A DNA stretch of 64,000 nucleotides, taken from assembly GCA_040954595.2 (NCBI GenBank), contig CM082578.2, positions 5,022,001 through 5,086,000 of the forward strand, written 5' to 3'. This document shows, one piece after another, positions 24,947 through 35,400 of the stretch (position 1 is its first letter; the number at the start of each line of letters is the position of its first letter). Under the pieces are notes generated by a model, which saw nothing but the letters and a program-made list of their open reading frames with translations, was not told the DNA's origin and ran no database searches. This stretch comes from Balanoglossus misakiensis (lineage: Eukaryota > Hemichordata). The position numbers and the translations under genes are program-made.

Positions 24947-27900
24947 GTAAGTTGCATTGTGGACTCAGAAAGAATCATTGTTGATGAACAGAATGGCTCC
25001 ATACATACAATGATACATACGTACATACATACATACATACATACATACATACATACATACATACATACATACATACATACATACATACATACATACATGC
25101 ATGCATGCATGCATGCATGCATGCATGCATGCATGCATGCATGCATGCATGCATGCATACATACATACATACATACATACATACATACATACATACATAC
25201 ATACATACATACATACATACATACATACATACATACATACATACATACATACATACATACATACATACATACATACATACATACATACATACATACATAC
25301 ATACATACATACATACATACATACATACATACATACATACATACATACATACATACATACATACATACATACATACATACATACATACATACATACATAC
25401 ATACATACATACATACATACATACATACATACATACATACATACATACATACATACATACATACATACATACATACATACATACATACATACATACATAC
25501 ATACATACATACATACATACATACATACATACATACATACATACATACATACATACATACATACATACATACATACATACATACATACATACATACATAC
25601 ATACATACATACATACATACATACATACATACATACATACATACATACATACATACATACATACATACATACATACATACATACATACATACATACATAC
25701 ATACATACATACATACATACATACATACATACATACATACATACATACATACATACATACATACATACATACATACATACATACATACATACATACATAC
25801 ATACATACATACATACATACATACATACATACATACATACATACATACATACATACATACATACATACATACATACATACATACATACATACATACATAC
25901 ATACATACATACATACATACATACATACATACATACATACATACATACATACATACATACATACATACATACATACATACATACATACATACATACATAC
26001 ATACATACATACATACATACATACATACATACATACATACATACATACATACATAAAGGAGGGTAGTAGGAGAAACGGAAGGCGGTAAAATCTCTACAAC
26101 GCTGTTTCGTGAGTCACTAGACTCACTCATCAGGAGATCAAACTGGCGAAAATGCAAGGGGGAAGACGTGGTTATATGCAGGTACACAGGTGGTGGAATG
26201 TAAGTTGGGTGGGCCGTTTTGCATAACAATGTGTATAGCTGGTGTGTGGGGAGTTTCTAGATTTAATTGTTGCGTAACAATGCTTTGTGTCTGTGTCGAC
26301 AAGAGGACACAAGTTCGTTTCTTTTATTGAGTGTGGAAATTTCTGGGTTGCGAATGATAATAAATTTCTCTGTTAAGCAGAGGTTGCACCGTTTGGTTGC
26401 GCTGTTGTATGGTTTGGCTTTGGCTAAAATTTTCCATGAAATAGTGAGTCCAAATATGTTTGCTGAGTTCAGTGGAGTTCCTGGAGCGTGCGAGTCGGAA
26501 AGATGAAGTGTGGTTTCTGTATCTTGTTTTGAAGTCGTTCTCGGTTAGTCCGACGTATGTATCCGAGGTGTTGTTGTCTGTGCGCGTAACTGTGGCCTGG
26601 TAGATGACGGAGTTTTGGAGGCAGTTACCGTCGAGCGGGCATTTGTCCTTTTGTCGGCAGTTGCAAGTCTTGGTGTTGTCGGTCTTGTCTGTGTTGTTGT
26701 CGTGTGATTTCAAGATGCGTTTGCAACACGAAGCAGATCATCGACAACCACAACAATGTAACATACATACATACATACATACATACATACATACATACAT
26801 ACATACATACATACATACATACATACATACATACATGTACATACATACATACATGCATGCATGCATGCATGCATGCATGCATGCATGCATGCATGCATGC
26901 ATGCATGCATGCATACATACATACATACATACATACATACATACATACATACATACATACATACATACATACATACATACATACATACATACATACATAC
27001 ATACATACATACATACATACATACATACATACATACATACATACATACATACATACATACATACATACATACATACATACATACATACATACATACATAC
27101 ATACATACATACATACATACATACATACATACATACATACATACGTTCGAGAAATATGTTAACATTTGAAGCAACTATCTTTGTGCCAACTGAGTGTTGA
27201 AACAATTTCAGATTTTGAGAGAGGGTTAATTCTAAATCGTGTAATTTTTACTCTTTTTGTCAGTTTTTTATTGAAGGTGAAACTCTCCGAGGTGGTCATT
27301 ATGGTGAGTTCTCTTTAACTCTCTTATCTCTAAATAAATAAATACATTTTAGTAAATAAATTTACGTCAAATGATACAAAATCACTGATACTCTTTTGTT
27401 TCTGCAATGAATAGTGCTGAGAACTTTAGGGGTGGCTTATTTATGTTCCACGGAGAATAAATTCATATTCTCCACTTTGACTTTGGTGTAACAATGTCGG
27501 TTAGGTGTAGGCATGTTGAATAATCTTCTTGTGAGTTCTGATATTATAGATGTAGCGGCTTTTAGTGTCCATTTATTCATTCATTTGCGAAGCCTTGCGA
27601 GTCAAATTAGCATTCTTATTGGAAAACTTAAGTCACCATGAAGACTAAGATTAACACGAATATAGACATCCACTGTTCAAGTAGTCACGTGGCCATTTTC
27701 AAAACCCTTCGTTTGCCTCTCACATTTTTACAACCTCATGACGCAGAGTCAGTCTCGTTTATTACAGGACCAATATTATTTGATTCGCTGAAGACCTACG
27801 ACGAAGCTGAGTCTTCGTGCGAAGCCAAAGGAATGATTCTGGCGAAAGACACATCCCCTGAAACACACGAAAAACTACTCCAAATCATAGCAGATGAAGG

Positions 27901-30823
27901 TTTCACCAGCTCTGATTTCTGGATAAACGGCAGGCGTATAAGTGGTGTCACTTTCGGAACCAGCGATGGAGAAGTGTTTTCCGAGTATCAACCTTGGTGC
28001 TTGGGGGAACCGAGTGGAAACGGTGATTGCGTTCAACTGTGGTGAGTAAACATTTAAGCAATAACCCCCTCCGCAGGCGGGTATACACGACACGAGATTT
28101 TGGTACAATTCGAGACATATAGCACGAGCCGTCATTTTTCCTGCCGCATGCTAGTTCAGGTATTTTACAATAGCTCTCGTCCAATCAGAATGGCAGACGG
28201 TATAGCATGATATAATATAATTGCTGTTATTCCACTTATGCATTGTCGTGTATATTTCACCTCAAACAAAGGATTAATCAATATTGCCTTTATTATTGGT
28301 GTTTTTAGTGACGTTTTTTATGTCTGTCCCCGTTTTAAGGGTTTTGTATGTGTTTCATGCGTTGTGAGATGCTAATGGTATGGTATGTGTAAGATATATG
28401 TATACATGTATACATCTATGTATATCATGAAATGATGTCAATTGTAGAAAAATTTTCTCCGCGAGGTTGTTATCTTCAGCAGATAATGACAATGAACCAT
28501 TTCTATCTCATTGCTGTAAGAGAATATATAAATTTCAGCCCTCAATAGTTCAGACTGTTCTAAAACAAAACAAAAACAATCACAACGCCCAGAAGCAATT
28601 GTGAATAAGAATCGGCAAGAATGTGATAATACTTTAAACTTTGCAAGATGAGATGATCAACATCAGAAATACGATTTACATCGGAAATGAAACGAAAAAG
28701 TTGTAACCAATTAAAAAGAGTTATATTTGAGTTATAGTTTTGTATCTGCGAAAACATTTATTTCAATTTAAGGAATGCCTGTCAACATGGATGGGATGAT
28801 GTTCAGTGTGATGACCGGAATTACTATATATGTGAATCCCCAGGTAAAAATCAATTATTATTTTATATTGTGAGTGTTGTTCCTCATACAATTCTCGGGC
28901 ATTTTTTATAATCAAGCCTTTTACATGTATACATCGTATCATGCAAAGAGCCAAAAAGTAAATTCATTAGAGAAAAAATCACAACTAAAAAATCACAACA
29001 TATAAGCAACGTATGCATGGCGAATCAGCTAAGGCTTGTATTCACCCATCTTGTTATAGGGTTTATGTAATTGCGGCCCACATCCCTTTGTGTACACCGG
29101 TGTTGTTGTCTAAGTAAACATTATTTTGTCTCACCTGTTCACACGCGATGTCCAAACATCAACCCGTCTGTTGCCTGATGTCTGTTTGCGCAATATTTCA
29201 AGATCGCCCGATTAAAATCAAATTGGGTTCACAGGTATAAAGTTGAAATCACAAGAAACGATTTCGGTGGGCGTTGTTTGTTTAGTATTGGTAATCGTAC
29301 GAGTAACATGCGATTACGGTTGTTATCACCACACTTTAGGCAAAAAGGCAAATTTAGCAGTAAACGACATACTAGTATACAAAGCAAATCACAATATTCC
29401 ACTTTATGGATATCGGCATTATCTAAAGATTTAAACTGATCCGCGAATCCTTTTTCAGCATCACCAGCTGCACCGTTTGGATGTTCTCTCATTGCGGGAA
29501 CCGACCTTTCAGGCAACACCCTAGAAACGAAACAAGGCGTGCAGAAAGCAGAAGATTGTTGCGCACATTGCCAAGCAAATTCTCAATGTATTTCATGGAC
29601 TTGGAGCGTCACCAGAAAGAGCTGTTACTTGAGAAGCAGCGTCTCTGGAGCGGGCAACATATGGTGGAATGTGGCTGGAATTGTGTCCAGACGTAAGGAG
29701 CACTGTTTCAGTAACTTCAGATTATTTCATTTCTTTCCCTGGCCTCATTAGATTTTACCATGGGTGACCAAGAAAATTTAAATGGGCAAATCCCAAACTA
29801 AATAAGCTAGTTCTTGTTTTGATTTGATGACGATTGTTTTTGTCTCTCCAGATTCCAATGGTGATATGAAATGTTCCGGGTATGCAGGCACTGATTTGGA
29901 AGGACCAAACTTAGACGTTGTGGAAAATACTGCAAACACAGACGACTGCTGTGCGGCATGTCTTGCGAACTACCAGTGCACCGTGTGGGCATACGACCTG
30001 TCTGGAAAGAAGTGTTATCTGAGACGTGCCTTCGACAATGTTGTGAAAACGTCTTCGGTCGTTTCTGGAGTTGTTTCAAGAGGTAAGTATAGGCGTACCC
30101 TTGAGAAAGTTTACAGTTTGGACATGTAGAACGTGGAGATTTCACACACACGCGCTGTGACACAGCTGGCCATTACTTCCATCTGTTATTCTTAGACAAA
30201 TGTATCGCACATCTGCAGTCTAACATACTGGTAATATATTCACCAAAACTTGATTAGCATTGTAACAAATAAACTAACTGCCACCTGTCTAAAGTGCGTT
30301 GATGAGTAATTGCATCGTGTCATAGCCCTGCGTACAGGTCTGTGTGTTCAGGGCCTCCATCACAGCCCTGCAAAGGTCCATAGACAAAGATAAGCTTACT
30401 AGTCTCGGTGACCCACCCCCTCTGATTAGGGTCACTGCACTTTGGGCCGGAGAAGAGGGGTGATGGGTCTGGTTGGCTTACAAAAAAGACCTGTTTTCGG
30501 CAACTGGCAGCAGGGACAACTACAAATACAATGTTTCTCTTACAATTGGAGATATAGTCATATAACAATCACACTTATTCTCTTGCAACTGCAAATATAT
30601 CGTATTTGACCAAAATTAATATGACCTTCTCTATGTTTTTATTGCTTGGGGTAACGAAGGTCATATTCTAAGTCTCAAAACTCATGCACAACCGCGAAAG
30701 TGATTTATGAACTCGTCGATAGGATGTGTTTTGGCTAGTGTTGAACTTCTTTAAAATCCTAGAAAAGGGTTGGTTTTAATCGTATACGTTTTCTTTCTTT
30801 TTTCAGATTTCTGTTCAGGGTGA
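24908..30823 (+). CDS. Secreted C-type lectin with two PAN/apple domains (seven exons)
   Basis: Exons are 24908-24946, 27264-27303, 27768-28041, 28773-28843, 29459-29692, 29852-30082 and 30807-30823. Phases 0, 1, 2, 1, 1, 1 all agree and the joined frame is 906 bases (301 residues). Order: signal peptide (MKLVLLLALAFCQ), a 13-residue linker, a C-type lectin domain and two PAN/apple modules. The CTLD ends EPSGNGDCVQLW then WNACQHGWDDVQC, and carries EPS rather than EPN at the sugar-binding position. Each PAN module carries CC..C spacing and ends in a GIVSR- or GVVSR-like strand. CTLDs bind sugars or proteins and PAN modules mediate binding outside the cell, so a secreted recognition protein is inferred. 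Intron 1 is filled with microsatellites and a Penelope remnant. The terminal exon is uncertain: read-through after 30082 would instead stop at 30127-30129, with AATAAA at 30268. Confidence 0.85.
25016..26054. repeat. (ACAT)n compound microsatellite, about 1.04 kb
   Basis: Nearly pure ATAC units with one block of about 62 bases of ATGC units at about 25097-25158. It lies in intron 1 of the CTLD-PAN gene and abuts the Penelope-like remnant at 26055. The IHTY/CMYV open frames through it are repeat artefacts. Confidence 0.98.
26088..26139 (-). ncRNA. Hammerhead ribozyme (type I layout)
   Basis: Read 5' to 3' on the minus strand. Stem I strand ATCTC is 26138-26134. The core CTGATGA is 26133-26127. 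Stem II GTGAGTC/GACTCAC closes a TAGT loop (26126-26109). The core GAAA is 26108-26105. A 3-bp stem III ACA/TGT has loop GCGT, and the cleavage triplet GTA ends at 26095. GAGAT at 26094-26090 pairs back with ATCTC. All conserved core bases are present and stem II is a perfect 7 bp. Short stem III hammerheads of this kind are known from Penelope-like elements and retrozymes. Self-cleavage would fall between 26095 and 26094. Confidence 0.88.
26263..26713 (-). pseudogene. Frameshifted GIY-YIG endonuclease of a Penelope-like element
   Basis: The two halves of the domain lie in different frames, with the break near 26445-26452. The upstream half has the GIY-YIG core strands and the downstream half the CxxC and terminal motifs. 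GIY-YIG in these elements nicks target DNA to prime reverse transcription. The product here would not be functional. Confidence 0.85.
26760..27144. repeat. (ACAT)n compound microsatellite, about 385 bp
   Basis: ATAC units, a short ATGTAC interruption near 26836, about 62 bases of ATGC units at about 26852-26914, then ATAC units again. The block order and the size of the ATGC block match the array at 25016-26054 on the other side of the Penelope remnant. Confidence 0.98.
27264..27303 (+). CDS. CTLD-PAN gene exon 2 (linker)
   Basis: A 40-base exon bounded by TTTTTGTCAG and GTGAGT encodes FFIEGETLRGGHY. It supplies the phase 0 to phase 1 change that exon 1 and the CTLD exon require. A diverged copy of this exon with its flanks lies at about 30760-31010. 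Confidence 0.75.
27768..28041 (+). CDS. CTLD-PAN gene exon 3 (N-terminal part of CTLD)
   Basis: Runs from CTLD strand 1 (FDSLKTYDEAESSCEAKG) to the end of the long loop (EPSGNGDCVQL). Donor GTGAGT, phase 2. Confidence 0.9.
28773..28843 (+). CDS. CTLD-PAN gene exon 4 (C-terminal part of CTLD)
   Basis: Completes WNACQHGWDDVQC and YYICES, the WND-like and terminal cysteine motifs of the lectin fold. Acceptor TTTAAG, donor GTAAAA, phase 1. Confidence 0.9.
29459..29692 (+). CDS. CTLD-PAN gene exon 5 (first PAN/apple module)
   Basis: Phase 1 to phase 1 exon of 234 bases. It encodes six cysteines including CCAHC and ends NVAGIVSR. A symmetric phase-1 exon per module is typical of shuffled extracellular domains. 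Confidence 0.88.
29852..30082 (+). CDS. CTLD-PAN gene exon 6 (second PAN/apple module)
   Basis: Phase 1 to phase 1 exon of 231 bases. It carries CCAAC, a WAYDLSGKKCYLR core and VSGVVSR at the end. It is clearly paralogous to the preceding module, so the pair arose by exon duplication. Confidence 0.88.
30268..30273 (+). terminator. Possible polyadenylation signal AATAAA
   Basis: Canonical AATAAA 190 bases after the second PAN exon. It would serve a transcript that reads through the exon 6 donor and stops at 30127-30129. Confidence 0.3.
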
Positions 30824-31015
30824 AACTCTCCGGAGGTCGTTACGGTATGTTTTACATGTATTTAACTATGTTATTTAACCAAAGTAAATTAATTTCTGCT
30901 AATTCCATATAACACCACTGATAGTTCTGATTACCTTTGCATGCTTGTTGATGTCTTACAGGGAATATATTCTTACTTTTGTTTCTCTACTTTGACTTTT
31001 TCACTGCAAGCTATA
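30760..31015. repeat. Partial duplicate of the 27215-27480 segment (exon 2 and flanks)
   Basis: The tract before the acceptor, the GGTGAAACTCTCCG core, and downstream landmarks (ATACATTTTAGTAAAT-like stretch, CACTGATA, TCTACTTTGACTTT) recur in the same order as at 27215-27480. Identity is moderate with small gaps. This is an old tandem duplication of part of the CTLD-PAN gene. The second copy has no signal exon or CTLD nearby. Confidence 0.75.
30807..30823 (+). CDS. CTLD-PAN gene candidate terminal exon, derived from a copy of exon 2
   Basis: After acceptor TTTTTTCAG, joined in phase 1, the frame reads DFCSG and stops at TGA 30821-30823. The same DNA is a diverged duplicate of exon 2, here read in a different frame. 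Confidence 0.5.
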
Positions 31016-31021
31016 CATTGT

Positions 31022-31104
31022 GCATACATACATACATACATACATACATACATACATACATACATACATACATACATACATACATACATACATACATACA
31101 AATG

Positions 31105-31202
<98 letters not shown>

Positions 31203-31296
31203 TACATACATACATACATACATACATACATACATACATACATACATACATACATACATACATACATACATACATACATACATACATACATACATA
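31022..31296. repeat. (ACAT)n-(CA)n-(ACAT)n compound microsatellite
   Basis: ATAC units to about 31120, about 40 CA units to about 31198, then ATAC units to 31296. It is immediately followed by a Penelope-derived fragment. Confidence 0.98.
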
Positions 31297-31299
31297 CAC

Positions 31300-31385
31300 T
31301 CCTCTCACTCATCAGGAGACTAAAATCACGAAACAACGTTGTAGAGATCATACCGCCTTTCGTTTTTCCAATACCATTACTTTAC
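31300..31385 (+). mobile_element. Rearranged 3' terminal fragment of a Penelope-like element with a broken hammerhead
   Basis: TCACGAAACAACGTTGTAGA and the following ACCGCC and CGTTTTTCC match, on the plus strand, the 3' half of the hammerhead and 3' tail of the copy at 26055-26758. The 5' half of the motif (CTGATGAGTGAG) is also present but inverted, on the minus strand, at about 31304-31317. The catalytic core is therefore split across strands. It again abuts an (ACAT)n array. Confidence 0.75.
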
Positions 31386-32198
31386 ATACATGTACATACT
31401 ATACATGTACATATGATTTTAAGTTGTATTGTTTCATCGCTTCGAAATATTCGCGATAATTACTAGTATTCCCCTATATTTTCTGTTTTACAGTCTAACT
31501 GGCAATGGAAATATACATACAAGGGATAACAAGTTGAAACACGGGTTGTGAAAATTTATCTTGGTGGTGGTGCATTGTTTTAGTGCTATATTTCTTTGAC
31601 TGATTTAGTTGACATGTACTCGTTAGCGTGAATGGTTAAACGAATTAAATACCAGTGTAACGAATCTTTTGAAAGTCTTTTATGAGTTTAATAAGGAAAG
31701 AACAATTGGTTGGTTGGTTGGTTGGTTGGTTGGATGGTTGGTGAGTGGGTGGATGGTGTTTGGTTGTGTGGATGGTTCATGGGAGGTTGAAATGATGAAT
31801 AGATGGGTAATATGGCGAAAGGGATGGATGGGGTGATCTACATGAAAGAAAATGGTGATACGATGGCTGTTGACAATTATTTATGGCGAAGGAAACCCAA
31901 AATCAACGTATTTACAAAAAGAGGTCATCGTCGCCTTACCATCCTCGGGAGTCCCTTAATATAACATGAGAAGCAACAGAGATTCCTCACCTGTAGAACC
32001 AAGGAACTGTAATATGAAATGGTTGGTTTCATTGATAAGCGGCGATTATTTGGAACAAGTGTTTCAATTCTCTCTGGCCTGATTGTCATACTGTAACTCT
32101 ATACATACGTTATTAAAGATTGACGCCATATTTTCACGTAAAGCATTTCATGGTACTTATAGTACATCATGTCTAATTCGTAGACCGTTACTATGGTG
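31386..32198. other. Intergenic, with a short (GGTT)n tract
   Basis: No exon was recognised. A (GGTT)n run at 31706-31735 grades into GGAT/GGTG-rich sequence to about 31790. Confidence 0.5.
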
Positions 32199-32229
32199 AC
32201 CACTGGGGCAGTGTGAGCGCCCCAGTGGT
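32199..32229. repeat. Perfect 11-bp hairpin upstream of the fucolectin gene
   Basis: ACCACTGGGGC and GCCCCAGTGGT flank a 9-base loop, 140 bases before the start codon at 32369. It may lie in the promoter or the 5' UTR. Confidence 0.75.
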
Positions 32230-32368
32230 AAAGGAAACAAACATAACGTCATAGCCTGTCTGCATTAATCTACACCGCACCGCCAGTCGTGCATTGATCG
32301 TGTAGCTAAGTTGCTCCTTTCCACATTCAACTTCTGTGACGATTTTTGAAATAACTGCCTGGGTTGCA

Positions 32369-32435
32369 ATGACCATAAGTACTCTGGGTGTTCGGTTTCT
32401 GTGTATGCTGGCGATATTTTCAATGACGGATGCCG
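32369..32435 (+). CDS. Fucolectin gene exon 1 (signal peptide)
   Basis: ATG at 32369 opens 22 codons plus one base. There is a hydrophobic core VRFLCMLAIFSM, and the exon ends GCCG|GTAAGT in phase 1. Confidence 0.8.
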
Positions 32436-35400
32436 GTAAGTGTTTTCATTGTTCATTTTGCTTGTGAAGCCGGGGGGGGGGGGGCGGGGGGAGGGAAACC
32501 AGTGGTGCAAAAGACAATCACCACAATAGCCAATACAACTCAGCCGAAGATGGTTGGCCGGGCGTTTGTCCACTGATTATCCCAGTAGAAGTCAGTCCTT
32601 TCCACAGTGGTCCTTTCTGAACCGGTCGGCAAATTATCTTAAATCAGACATGCTCAGAACCATTCAGGTTGATTTCAGTGGCACCCTATTAGTAGTAGCC
32701 AGGCGATACATCTGTTGAATCGTGGAAACAGGAAAACACTCCTATATACCTACAGTCTATTTAGTATGAGTACTTAAACTTTATACAAATGTAGGAATGT
32801 GCCACATGGCGTCAAGATTATTTTCAAAATAAAACATTGCCACCTTCACATAGGGGCTTCAGATTCATGAATTGCTTTAAACGGAATATTTCCTCGAGTT
32901 AGTTTTCTATTGTTCGGGAAATGCCATGAGAATCCCACATGTTTTGGGATGACACTTTTTTGGACAGTTTCAAATCGCCATTGTACTGCTGTTAGCTCTT
33001 TCAGTGACAAATGCGCTTTAGATTTTATGCAACCCTTGGCAAAAAAATCCAATTATTTGCATTATTTTAAGTTCCATGGAAATATAGATAAACAGTCGAT
33101 TTGATATATTTAAATTGGGTAAAAGAATCTTGGTTATGGAGTAGCGGCGCGGCGCAAATTACAGAAATACTGAGATGTTGTCAATTGATGAAGTTGTTTG
33201 ACATTGTTAGACATTTTACAATGTACTAAGTTTTTTCTGGCAAAATAATCTAAAGGGAAGTGTGAGAATAGACAGAGTGTGTTGACGATAATATAGCTGA
33301 TCTTTTGGCAGAGTGGAAATACTCGTCTGTCAGCAAGATACGGAACGACAAAATTAACTTTGAGGTTTATATCGACAGTTGTTTATTATCGGTCTAGAGT
33401 TTATTTCGCAGCTAAAGATTTAATTACAAATGTAAGCATGGTTCTTATTAGTAACCGTAGCAATTCACGCTACTCACCTCCCCTACCCATTCACAGTACG
33501 ATCAACCGTTTTTGTAGAGATATACACTGCTCGGGCTTCGTGAAGGATCGGCATTTGGGATCGTAATCATTAATTTCCGCCAGAGTTTGTCACGGACAAA
33601 CACATCACATAGAGAACGTGACTAACGTTTATAGTTTTTTATCAATGACCAGTGCTCAATACTGATAGGTATACATGGACATCTTATCGACGCCAGATTG
33701 TTGCTGTATGTTGCAATTTTAACAAGTGATATATTAAACGGGTGCACACCATTTTAATAGGCTTCAATACAAAGAGTATAGAGCTATCGTGGTATACGTC
33801 GCCAAGAGTTGACAAACTGTGATGCAAATACAAGTAAAATGGCTTAATGGTGATGATTGAAAAGAATAGGGAGAAGATTTGAATTATTTTAATGTGGAAA
33901 AATATGTGAAATTTGGCAGCTCTTCGGGATTTAAATTAAGCTTGATTTTGTTGTTGGCCATCGGCCGCGCTGAGAGAGCAGACATGTATTTTCGCTTCAA
34001 TCGAGATCATTAGGCCTTCGTACTTCGATCGACAACCGAATGATTCATGTCTACAAAGTCCTTTTAGTGGCTTGTGAAACGTACTTATAAAAAGTCTGAG
34101 TTGAAGCGTTCATTAAAACGCGCAGAGTAAGTAATTTCCCGACTTGATTTTACTGTTCAATGAATTGAGTGGCACTTTGCAGGAAAGGCTGTTTCGGGCA
34201 ACTGTAACTCGGTACAGTCATACAATTTCTAGAAACGAGCATAATATGACGTATTCAGTTACATGTATGCTTGTCCACTCTCAAAAGCTGTGTTGATCTC
34301 TCAGTGGACGGCTCACTAACGATATTGTGTGAAAATAATCAAAATGGATTTTTAATTAATGTTTGTATATAACCATTGTACAATGTAGTTTCTGTCATAA
34401 ATTTATGAGTTTCATACCACCAAATTAAGGGACCGTTCAGTTTTTACGGCCGGGGGGCCCGGCAAAATCCAGGGGGGGGTCACTTAAATTTTGAAGTCCA
34501 AAAGGGGGGGGGTCATCTGTTTTTTTTAAACGTTTAGGGAGGGGTCCCATACTTTTGCCACCGAACTTTTGCTTTTGAGTCCACAAAATTGCAGTTTCGC
34601 GCCCTTTATTTTACACCCCCTCCCACACCCACCCCCTCCATTCTTCGCCACATTTCATTTATTGGCTGGTCTGTCTTGTTTACCAGGGCAAACTTCTTGC
34701 CACCCCAACCCAATGCCTACTTTGAGTGGAGTGGCAAAATTAAAATTTGTCCTCCCTAACATTGAGTTAATTTGCTCTAGAGTTCATTAAAATGCAACTT
34801 TGAGCACCGAATTTTACAAAATTTTCTTAGGTGGCAGGGGGACACCCCCTCCCACGCCCACCCCCGCCACTTTTCTTGTTTTACCAATTCTAGCAACTAT
34901 TGTATTGACTTGTCATTTTATTTTGTTCATAGATTTCTTTTTTGCAACGATATACTGTTATATACTTCAATTACTTTAAGAAATTTATAATTGAGGTGTG
35001 AGGAGCCTCATTCCATTGCATACAATGTACATAGGATCAGGACGGCGAATGTTTTCGGCGTGGGGGGGGTCATCATTTTTTTGGGTCTGTCAAAGGGGGG
35101 TCATCATTTTTTGGTCCTGGGTGAAGGGGGGTCGGCCTGATTTTGAAAACCCATGACACAAACTTGCCGACCCCCCCCCCCCCTGCCGTAAAAACTGAAC
35201 GGTCCCTAACTGCACGAGGATTCAACCTGCGGCATTTCCTGAGGTGTGAAACGCCTGGAATAGAAGAAATTTTGCATTATTATTCCCATACCAGCTTCAC
35301 GTAACCATTAATTATGGTTGTGTGCTTGTGTACATGATTAACAACCATTAACAAGGAAAATCCATTACTCGAGAAACGATGGCGCCTGTATAGTACGGAT

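Larger units (their letters stand above)
26055..26758 (-). mobile_element. Penelope-like element remnant (GIY-YIG end and 3' terminal region)
   Basis: Read on the minus strand, 26713-26450 encodes the linker CNCRQKDKCPLDGNC and a GIY-YIG endonuclease core (VIYQATVT, TYVGLTENDFKTRYRNH, TELSKHIW). This is the C-terminal domain typical of Neptune/Poseidon-type Penelope elements. The frame then shifts near 26445-26452, where a few residues also seem lost. The rest of the domain (WKILAKAKPYN, CNLCLTEKF, STLNKRNELV) continues in another frame to a stop at 26263-26265. The downstream 3' region holds a hammerhead ribozyme. The reverse transcriptase part is missing, cut off at the (ACAT)n array at 26759. 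This copy is inactive. Confidence 0.88.

Noticed and set aside
25016-26054. Long open frames of IHTY and CMYV repeats on both strands in the (ACAT)n arrays
   Set aside because: All frames of a stop-free tetranucleotide repeat stay open. There is no protein character beyond the repeat.
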